64,000 nt of DNA from Vibrio superstes (GTDB lineage Bacteria; Pseudomonadota; Gammaproteobacteria; Enterobacterales; Vibrionaceae), in the NCBI RefSeq assembly GCF_003569005.1, contig NZ_BCUR01000001.1, positions 608,861 through 672,860 of the forward strand, written 5' to 3'. Both the position numbers and the translations under genes were made by a program. Every line of letters begins with the position of its first letter. The first letter of the stretch is position 1. The notes under the pieces are model-generated. The model made no database searches. It worked only from the letters and a program-made list of their open reading frames with translations, and was not told the origin of the DNA. This document shows positions 57,602 through 64,000 of this stretch, one piece after another.

Positions 57602-58408
57602 TCAAAACTTCATTGTATTGCTTACTTCCCCTATCCCATCAATAGCAACAGAAACGACATCGTTATTTTTCAATGCCTTGGTCCGCCCAGGGGTGCCCAT
57701 AAAGATCAGGTCTCCGGGCTTTAAGGTAAAGTATTTGCTGAGGTAACTCACAACCTTGGTAGGGCTGTGGATCATGTTTTGGGTATTTTCCTGCTGTACG
57801 ATGTTGCCGTTCAAGCGAGTTGTCAGTACCAGGTTCTCGTAATCAACTCCTCGAGTGATGGTACTCGCGATTGGGCCAAAACCATCTGCGGCCTTAGCTC
57901 TTAACCACTGAAGATCTCGTCCCTGCCAGCTTCGCTCAGTAATGTCGTTGCCGACCGTCACGCCAAATATGGCTTCCCGAGCTTGCTGTTCATCGATATT
58001 ACGTACCTCTTTACCAATGATGAGCACTAACTCCCCCTCAAAGTGCACGTTACTGGCGCCCTCAGGCACCAATACAGGTTCTCCAGAAAGAATTAAAGAC
58101 GATGGAAGTTTTAAAAACAACGGGGGTGGCTTACTCGAAGGGGATGCTATGTGACTTGCGAAATTCATCCCAACAGCAAAAACCTTTTCCGGCTCGACTG
58201 GTAGCAGGATCCTTACAACACTCTGCTTCAAAGAAGAAGCAGACACGCTATATTGACCGAACAGATCACCAACAACAGGATAAATCCTATTTTGTTTGAG
58301 TTGACCATAACTGACAGCGCCTTGGTACTCATAGCGAACAAACTGCTCGCTGGCAGCCTGGCTCAGAGTTGAAAGACATAATCCTAGAACCAATAAAATC
58401 CATTTCAT
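57602..58408 (-). CDS. Exported fumarylacetoacetate-hydrolase-family protein
   Basis: 268 residues. FAH-fold features are intact: the metal-binding E124-G-E126 (HFEGELVLIIGK), D155 (VGNDITERSWQ), PLFLKLPSSL and the C-terminal LKPGDLIFMGTPGRT. The odd feature is a clear signal peptide (1-18, LCLSTLSQA-A), since FAH-family hydrolases, decarboxylases and isomerases are normally cytoplasmic. The reaction cannot be assigned. The gene is alone on its strand with the small membrane-protein gene upstream. Confidence 0.85.
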   Translation of the reverse strand: MKWILLVLGLCLSTLSQAASEQFVRYEYQGAVSYGQLKQNRIYPVVGDLFGQYSVSASSLKQSVVRILLPVEPEKVFAVGMNFASHIASPSSKPPPLFLKLPSSLILSGEPVLVPEGASNVHFEGELVLIIGKEVRNIDEQQAREAIFGVTVGNDITERSWQGRDLQWLRAKAADGFGPIASTITRGVDYENLVLTTRLNGNIVQQENTQNMIHSPTKVVSYLSKYFTLKPGDLIFMGTPGRTKALKNNDVVSVAIDGIGEVSNTMKF

Positions 58409-58459
58409 ACATACTCTCCCAAAAAGACCCTACCTTTACGGGAAGGTAGAGCTTTTCGA

Positions 58460-58672
58460 TCATAGTAGAGTATCAGATTGATAGTAGGATTCTTCTCCAT
58501 CTGACCCTATCATTGGTGTCTCATCTATCAACTCGCTCATATCACCAAACGCTAAAATAGTTTGGTTCAAGTCATAAAATAGGTAACCAAAAGCACCCAC
58601 TATAGATAAGACAACAAGCGCTATAATTGCGCTCCTCTTCCATGTAAACACAACACCTGATTCATAACACAT
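58460..58672 (-). CDS. Small single-helix membrane protein, unknown
   Basis: 70 residues from the ATG at 58672, with GAGGT about 6 nt upstream. One membrane helix (about 11-31, AIIALVVLSIVGAFGYLFY) and an acidic C-terminal tail (FGDMSELIDETPMIGSDGEESYY). It has the look of a small inner-membrane accessory protein. It lies 51 bp before the FAH-family gene and could be transcribed with it. Confidence 0.5.
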   Translation of the reverse strand: MCYESGVVFTWKRSAIIALVVLSIVGAFGYLFYDLNQTILAFGDMSELIDETPMIGSDGEESYYQSDTLL

Positions 58673-59105
58673 AAGCACCTCAATCCTTTGAACTTGCTAA
58701 TGAATACATGATCAATACTAATGACTATTTGAGCATTCACGGAGTCAAGAAAAGGCGTTTTGTGACATTGAAATGCCAATGCTGCTAGAAACGAAACCGA
58801 GATCACTGTTAGTGAGACGAAGAGGCATCTTTCAAAGTAATTCAAAACTTGAAACTAGATTAAACTGGCCTATTCTCGTGATCCGAACATATACAAAACA
58901 ACCAATACAGTGAAAGTTGCCGCATCACTTCACTGCATTTCTATAGAATTAATCTGCCTATAATTTGATCTAGGAACTCGCCATTTGATTTCTAGAATCA
59001 AGAGGCTAGGCCATCTGCAATTAATACAAACACCTCGAAGTAACCTTTAAGGTTTTAAAAGTATTGGGTTATCCTTACCGTGCTTGAGCTATTAGTAATG
59101 TGAAG
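58673..59105. other. 433-bp gap, no confident gene
   Basis: A 74-codon minus-strand frame (58621-58845) starts with TTG, lacks a ribosome binding site and overlaps the small membrane-protein gene; I reject it. The left part must hold the promoter of that gene. Nothing else is recognised. Confidence 0.45.
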
Positions 59106-59702
59106 CTACCTATAGGTAAGCATAAGCAAAGGAATATACTCGGTGACCAAGTACCCACCGATACCCGCAAACGCAGCACCCGCATAATTCAGATATTCTT
59201 TCATTGTTACTTTTCGTTCCGCCAACTTGCCAAGAAGCACACCAACGAGGTGAATCGCCGCAGTTCCGACTAAGAATCCAGAGACAAACAAGCCAGGATT
59301 CGTCAACCGAGGCAACTCCGACCCATGAGCATAGCCATGGAAAATACCAAAAAAACAAGTGCCAATCACACCAATAATGATCGCAGGCTTATAGCTAGTA
59401 AAAATTGCAATGCCCAAGATAAACACCGAAAGTGCAATGGCAAATTCGGATAAAATGAGCCTGACACCAATAGCCGCAAAACCCGCACCGCAAATCATGG
59501 CCAACATAAAACAGGCTGGAATGGACCAGACATACTTTCCACCCAATCGTGCGCTGATAATACCCACCGATAGCATCGCCATTAAGTGGTCAATACCCGC
59601 AACAGGGTGCATTAAACCTTCAAAGAAACCGGCATCCATCATGCGAATGTGCGCGTGCGCTGGAGTTGAGGCTAACAAAACTAAAACTGCTAAAATTCTC
59701 AT
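59106..59702 (-). CDS. HupE/UreJ-family metal transporter
   Basis: 198 residues with a signal-like N-terminus (MRILAVLVLLASTPAHA-H), so the mature protein begins with His. Family motifs HPVAGIDHLMAMLSVG (His-Pro-x-x-Gly-x-Asp-His, first helices) and GIFHGYAHGSELP are intact, with six membrane helices. HupE/UreJ proteins import Ni2+ or Co2+ for metalloenzymes. Neither urease nor hydrogenase is nearby. It lies 44 bp after the metallophosphoesterase gene, with a hairpin between. Confidence 0.87.
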   Translation of the reverse strand: MRILAVLVLLASTPAHAHIRMMDAGFFEGLMHPVAGIDHLMAMLSVGIISARLGGKYVWSIPACFMLAMICGAGFAAIGVRLILSEFAIALSVFILGIAIFTSYKPAIIIGVIGTCFFGIFHGYAHGSELPRLTNPGLFVSGFLVGTAAIHLVGVLLGKLAERKVTMKEYLNYAGAAFAGIGGYLVTEYIPLLMLTYR

Positions 59703-59710
59703 TTAAAATT

Positions 59711-59734
59711 GGCTGCTGCTGTTACGCAGCAGCC
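59711..59734 (-). terminator. Hairpin between metallophosphoesterase and hupE genes
   Basis: Stem GGCTGCTGC, loop TGTTAC, GCAGCAGCC; on the minus strand it is followed by AATTTT. Likely a terminator or attenuator that limits read-through into hupE. Confidence 0.65.
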
Positions 59735-59745
59735 ATCTCCTTTAC

Positions 59746-62220
59746 TTATCTTTGTTGGTTATGAATGGCTTTGATTTCGCTCGCACTCAAGGCACGATCC
59801 CAAACCATGGCATCACTCATGTAACCCTGGAAATAACGCTCGTTGTTGTTGCTGCTATCAGACCAGCCCGATGCCAAATTAAATAGGTTGCCATTGTCCT
59901 CACCCCATTTCAGCTCGGCGCCCTTCTCTTCTTCTGCAATCAACTCACCGTTTAAATACAAACGAACCATGCGGTTATCATAAGTTGTGATTAGGTGAGA
60001 CCAGGTATTCACATCAGCGGAGTATTCAGTTGCACGAAGGTAAGTAAAGCCTTCGTGATCACCAGCCTCTGCGCGTTCAGCGGCAATACCCGTAGCCCAC
60101 ATGGTGCGCTGACGAGAACCTAGACAGAAACCACTCTTAGTTCTCTCACCGTTACCCATATAACAACCCCAATCTCCAATTGAGTCAGGTTTTAGCCATA
60201 TTGAGAATGAGATTTGATCGTCACCTAACCACAGGTTCGGTGAATCAAGTTCAGTGTCCGTAGGCATGTACGAGATCTTAGTTTCTTGGTCATAGCCGGT
60301 ATGCAGAACAGAACCTCGTTCTGCGTCTTGAACAAACTCGTATTCACCTTCAACTGTGTACTCAAGCTGATGCTTTGAAGTGCTTGGTTCTAGATCTTCA
60401 GAAAGTGGTAGCTCGATAGTTGCATTAAGGTGTTTTGCTTCTACTTCACTGTTGTATACATCTAACATTTCTGGATCTGACCATGCTGACCAACGCTGCA
60501 TTTCATCGCGGTATCGGCCCATCACACAGAACTCACCATTAGGTAGTTCATAGTCCACATAGAATGTATGGTCTACGCCAAGGAAGAGCTGAGAAATATC
60601 ATGGCCTACATTTCTGTCGATGCCGTACAGATCTTCATCACTCTCTGCGCCAAAGATGTTCTCAATATCACGCTTAACGTTGAGCTCTGCGGTATTGATT
60701 TCACACGCTTGTGTATAAGGGTTTAGCTTTCCTAGCACAAATTCGGTACTGAACATTTCAGAACCCGACGTCGTGTAGTAATCAGATAGCGATACCTCGA
60801 TCGTGTCTTGTTGCATGTCTAACTGAGTGCTAGACAAAATGATCGATGGCTTGTCTGGCAAAATACCGTCTTTGTTCAAACGGAATTCATCAATCAAGAA
60901 CGGCGTCTCAATTGGGTTCACTACGTTGCCCGTTGACCATGTCTGAATCACTACTTCATCGGTTTCTAGATCAATATCAACCAATTGGAAGTTGTGGATT
61001 TGCTGGGTTCTTGACACGTCTGGATAGTCGTTGACTGAACCATGTGCAACCAGTTCGTCGTAGTCAGAAGGATCATCAGCACGCTTAGTCCAATACTCAT
61101 CAAATGACGCACCACCACTGATTAAGTGGTAACCACTGTGGTCTCGGAAAGTACCACGAGCATAGTTGTGTGTATGGGCACCAATGTACATAGCAAACTT
61201 TTCAGACTTGTTCAGCTCTGCGGTATAAACGCGCTCAACCAGCTCTTCTTCATCACCCTGGCCTAGCTCAGATCGAAGTGGGTGGTGACCAACTGCAAAT
61301 ATCCAATCAATTGAATCGTCTTGGTCTGCGGTTTCAACCAGTTCTTTCACCCATTGACCCTGACGAACCATTTCATCGCCAGTCATATTGCTTAGCTTAA
61401 CTTCCGTATTCAGCATGACAAAGAGCACGCGACCCTGCTTGAATGCGTAATACTCTTCAACGTGCTCTGGCAAGGGTTGAATACCTTGATAGTCCAAGTG
61501 GTCATATTTAAAGTGTGCGAAATAAAGAGAGGCCGTTGGATCTTGATAGTATTCATGGTTGCCAAGTGCCGTATAGAAAGGCAGTTCACCAGACAAGTAT
61601 TTCATCTTGCCAAAGTGGGTGTCTTGATAATCTTGCAGCGTACTGCGGTCAACCTGATCACCGTTGTTAAGTACTAGGCTTGCTGCATGAACGCCCTCTT
61701 CTGGGTATTCAGTCTCAAGCACATAGCGAGCACCTTTTACCAAGCGATCAATGCGGTCATCTTCAGCATATTGGTGATCACCAATCACGAGAAAACGCAT
61801 GTTTCCTTCTTTGCTATCGCTAGGTGCTGCTACGAAGCTAAACTCTTCTGATGCTGTATTGTCGGTGATCACTCGGTAATAATAAGTGGTCCCCGGTGTA
61901 AGCCCTTCAATGCTCGCAGTATGATAGTGATACTGATAGCCAAGGCGCTGTGAGTCACCATAAATCTCGTTGGTATAAAGGCCTGGCTTAGGGCCAAACA
62001 GCACCTTAGATTCGTTACCAGCGTCCGTGCGCCAACTCACTACCATAGTGTCGTCTTGAGCCGACATTAAGTAAGGTTCGTTGATCAGTACGTAATCACT
62101 TGGGTCGAAGGGAATACCTGAACCATCCTGAGAATCATTGCTTGAGCTAGAGTTACAGCCGGTTAACGCCAAAGCTAAGGTAACGCTTGCCGCCAGTACT
62201 TTTAAATTTGGGGTTTTCAT
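59746..62220 (-). CDS. Metallophosphoesterase-LamG lipoprotein
   Basis: 824 residues from the ATG at 62220 (GGAG 5 nt upstream; the longer frame from 62325 is rejected). Lipoprotein signal with LTGC, Ser-rich linker, a fibronectin-type purple-acid-phosphatase N-domain (PYLMSAQDDTMVVSWRTD...GLTPGTTYYYRV), a calcineurin-type phosphoesterase domain with LVIGDHQ, LNNGDQVD, LGNHE, GHHPLRS and GAHTHNYARG, then a linker and a C-terminal LamG/concanavalin-like domain (SFSIWLKPDSIGDW; MVRLYLNGELIAEE). It probably hydrolyses phosphate esters or binds glycans at the cell surface. Divalent metals are expected at the His/Asp/Asn site. Confidence 0.85.
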   Translation of the reverse strand: MKTPNLKVLAASVTLALALTGCNSSSSNDSQDGSGIPFDPSDYVLINEPYLMSAQDDTMVVSWRTDAGNESKVLFGPKPGLYTNEIYGDSQRLGYQYHYHTASIEGLTPGTTYYYRVITDNTASEEFSFVAAPSDSKEGNMRFLVIGDHQYAEDDRIDRLVKGARYVLETEYPEEGVHAASLVLNNGDQVDRSTLQDYQDTHFGKMKYLSGELPFYTALGNHEYYQDPTASLYFAHFKYDHLDYQGIQPLPEHVEEYYAFKQGRVLFVMLNTEVKLSNMTGDEMVRQGQWVKELVETADQDDSIDWIFAVGHHPLRSELGQGDEEELVERVYTAELNKSEKFAMYIGAHTHNYARGTFRDHSGYHLISGGASFDEYWTKRADDPSDYDELVAHGSVNDYPDVSRTQQIHNFQLVDIDLETDEVVIQTWSTGNVVNPIETPFLIDEFRLNKDGILPDKPSIILSSTQLDMQQDTIEVSLSDYYTTSGSEMFSTEFVLGKLNPYTQACEINTAELNVKRDIENIFGAESDEDLYGIDRNVGHDISQLFLGVDHTFYVDYELPNGEFCVMGRYRDEMQRWSAWSDPEMLDVYNSEVEAKHLNATIELPLSEDLEPSTSKHQLEYTVEGEYEFVQDAERGSVLHTGYDQETKISYMPTDTELDSPNLWLGDDQISFSIWLKPDSIGDWGCYMGNGERTKSGFCLGSRQRTMWATGIAAERAEAGDHEGFTYLRATEYSADVNTWSHLITTYDNRMVRLYLNGELIAEEEKGAELKWGEDNGNLFNLASGWSDSSNNNERYFQGYMSDAMVWDRALSASEIKAIHNQQR

Positions 62221-62523
62221 CATTTCTCCAAAATCCATAGAATTCAATCTGATATAGACCAGATGAATTGATAGGATATAAATTGAAGATTTCACATTGA
62301 TTAACTGAATGACTAATTCATTCAATATTCATAAGTAGGCATAAAGTGAAACTTACCAGTAATAAAAATCACATTCGAGCTTAGGTAATAAGAGGAAAGA
62401 GCAGCAGGTGATTAATTGGAATCGTCCAGGTGATATAAAAACAATTCAAAACAGAGGTTTAGCCGAAGGTATCTAAACCAAAGGATCACAAGCGCGACCC
62501 TTTAGTCATAATTCACGAACCGA

Positions 62524-63411
62524 TTAGATAAGCGCATCGCCCGCTTGTTGCAGGCTAAAGGCGGTTAATGGATCTATTTCTCCCACCAATTTCTCGACTT
62601 GTTTAATCGCATCAATTGATGTGCTGGTCCTTCTATAGCTTAAATAGATAGGTCTCTTCCAGTCTTCAATCTGCTCTACTTTATGGAGTTGACCACTAGC
62701 GATAAAAGGCTCTACGACTGATTTAGGCAGGTAGGCGGTGCCCCCTTTTTCTAAGATAAAGTCTAAAGCAATACGGCCCGTCGAGGTGCGCAGATAAGGC
62801 GCTGGGATCTGAGGGTGTCGCTCAGCATGCTCAGAGGCAAATTTAGTTCCCCAATCCACATACACATAGTTTTGTTCGAAGACATTCTGATCACTGCTCG
62901 GCACCGTTGACACCATGGTCAAGACCAGATCAGCAATTTTACTACACTCAAGCTCATCAGACTTCAAAGGATCCAAACCAAACGCCATATCCAGGGTCCG
63001 TTCAAGCAGATTGCGATTCAATTGTTCACGAGACAATGACTCTGCCATAAAACCATAACCGGCAAACGAGTCCGTGATAATGCTCAATCCATTTTGTAGA
63101 TAGGCATCCCAAATATTGGGTGTGCCACCGATCGTCAATTGCAACGCCTTTCCGCTGTCGAGAGAAAGCTCAAACTTTGCTTGTTGCAAGGTATTGACCA
63201 TAACCTCGGCATACCCTATCAAGCGCTCACCCGCACTGGTTAACTTAATGGCATTACGATCTCGAATAAACAGCGTGGTATCAAAATACGACTCAAGCTG
63301 CTTTATGCGAGCACTCACGGCTGCCTGAGTAATATAAAGATTCTCAGATGCACGACCAAAGTGCCGCTCTTTAGCCACCTCTAAAAAGGTTTTAAATACC
63401 TTTACGTCCAT
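62524..63411 (-). CDS. hdfR: LysR-family regulator, HdfR type
   Basis: 295 residues. HTH at 3-60 (VKVFKTFLEVAKERHFGRASENLYITQAAVSARIKQLE), followed by the effector domain. The AKERHFGRAAE-x-LYITQAAVSARIKQLE segment closely matches HdfR, which in E. coli represses flagellar flhDC; regulatory targets here are unknown. It is divergent from rimK. Confidence 0.85.
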   Translation of the reverse strand: MDVKVFKTFLEVAKERHFGRASENLYITQAAVSARIKQLESYFDTTLFIRDRNAIKLTSAGERLIGYAEVMVNTLQQAKFELSLDSGKALQLTIGGTPNIWDAYLQNGLSIITDSFAGYGFMAESLSREQLNRNLLERTLDMAFGLDPLKSDELECSKIADLVLTMVSTVPSSDQNVFEQNYVYVDWGTKFASEHAERHPQIPAPYLRTSTGRIALDFILEKGGTAYLPKSVVEPFIASGQLHKVEQIEDWKRPIYLSYRRTSTSIDAIKQVEKLVGEIDPLTAFSLQQAGDALI

Positions 63412-63656
63412 AACATTACTCTCTCATTTGGCCCTTTGTGATTGTGATTGGGGCAAGCACCTACTAACACTGTAGACCTACACAATACCGCTAAAATTTA
63501 GTTGAAGTACACTGAATTTGTTCTAAAAATGCACTTACTCATCACGACAAATCCTCTTTATCTTGTCGACAAAAATTATTCGCTTACGTTCAAGGGCAGA
63601 TGCGACTACATTGCGCACAAATCAACCGTATAACCCCAACTGTAGGAATCGAAACC

Positions 63657-64000
63657 ATGCGTATTGCAATCTTGTCTCGCAATGAATCTTTGTACTCTAC
63701 TCGCCGCCTAAAAGAAGCAGGCGAAGCACGAGGACACCAGGTAGATATTATAGATACCTTGCATTGCTATATGGACATTACTAGCAATAGCCCAAAGGTT
63801 CGCTATCAAGGTGAAGACCTGCCTCATTACGATGCAGTCATCCCAAGAATTGGTTCTTCGATTACCTTTTACGGTACAGCGGTAGTGCGTCAATTCGAGA
63901 TGATGGACACCTTTGCGGTCAACGAGTCCGTCGCTATCAGTCGCTCTCGTGACAAACTGCGTTCATTGCAACTGCTATCACGCAAAGGCATTGGTTTACC
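63657..64000 (+). CDS. rimK: RimK, ribosomal protein S6 glutamate ligase (5' part)
   Basis: The frame from the ATG at 63657 reads [26 protein letters not shown], then [14 protein letters not shown] residues ([28 protein letters not shown]) and [17 protein letters not shown], all typical of RimK. It is an ATP-grasp enzyme that adds glutamates to S6. The gene continues past the window end, so only about 114 codons of some 300 are seen. Confidence 0.92.
   Translation, partial: MRIAILSRNESLYSTRRLKEAGEARGHQVDIIDTLHCYMDITSNSPKVRYQGEDLPHYDAVIPRIGSSITFYGTAVVRQFEMMDTFAVNESVAISRSRDKLRSLQLLSRKGIGL

Noticed and set aside
58621..58845. 74-codon minus-strand frame over the small membrane-protein gene
   Set aside because: Starts with TTG without a ribosome binding site and overlaps a better-supported gene.

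Overview
The window reads as marine Vibrio (Vibrionaceae) DNA of moderate GC. The F-type ATPase, NupC, TcyP, ArgR and RimK proteins are typical of gammaproteobacteria, and the secreted alginate lyase, sulfatase, GH94 phosphorylase and PTS alpha-glucoside genes suggest life on algal polysaccharides. A complete atp operon surrounded by accessory metabolic genes would fit the second F-ATPase copy that I recall for chromosome II of some vibrios; no replication origin, tRNA, rRNA, CRISPR array or insertion sequence is visible.

Layout. 0-0.3 kb: end of a tandem 105-bp repeat array joined to a 3' remnant of a rel-like gene. 0.3-6.3 kb (minus): a MoxR AAA+ ATPase / DUF58 / DUF4381 / BatA / BatB-BatC / BatD operon. 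6.7-11.6 kb (plus, divergent): periplasmic Cys-type sulfatase, its radical-SAM maturase and three small or TPR exported proteins. 11.8-14.4 kb: LysR regulator and an operon of a glycine-rich stress-type protein, a lipoprotein and a periplasmic protein. Short sequence boxes are shared by the promoters of the sulfatase, the maturase and this last operon. 15-20 kb: zinc-ribbon protein, D15-type outer-membrane barrel, a frameshifted DUF3087 gene, a secreted Ntn-hydrolase and its divergent LysR.

20-25 kb: GH94 phosphorylase plus GPH transporter with a divergent AraC regulator. 25-30.6 kb: small proteins, a MetQ-type lipoprotein behind a MetJ operator, and a purine-salvage pair (nucleosidase and NupC) behind a PurR box. 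30.9-38.5 kb: alpha-glucoside PTS EIICB, GH4 phospho-alpha-glucosidase, GntR regulator with repeated operators, a DoxX-like membrane protein, and an 823-residue fusion of an AraC-type regulator with a GH32 sucrose-6-phosphate hydrolase. 38.6-42.6 kb: M19 dipeptidase, a four-unit repeat array, a RelA/SpoT-domain protein carrying a signal peptide, and a PL7 alginate lyase.

43-49.9 kb (minus): atpIBEFHAGDC, complete. 50.5-55 kb: ArgR, then a YheO-type regulator / RidA / TcyP / CoA-disulfide-reductase operon that looks like cystine uptake and reduction. 55.5-64 kb: DUF3541 protein, lipoprotein, an exported FAH-family protein, HupE/UreJ, a large metallophosphoesterase-LamG lipoprotein, an HdfR-type LysR and the 5' part of rimK.

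The most unusual items are the AraC-GH32 fusion, in which a sugar hydrolase is covalently joined to a DNA-binding regulator and a plausible internal start could release the enzyme alone; the 105-bp repeats with compensatory hairpin changes at three gene 3' ends; the exported Rel-like protein and its remnant next to the other array; and the shared boxes that may tie sulfatase, maturase and stress operon into one small regulon.
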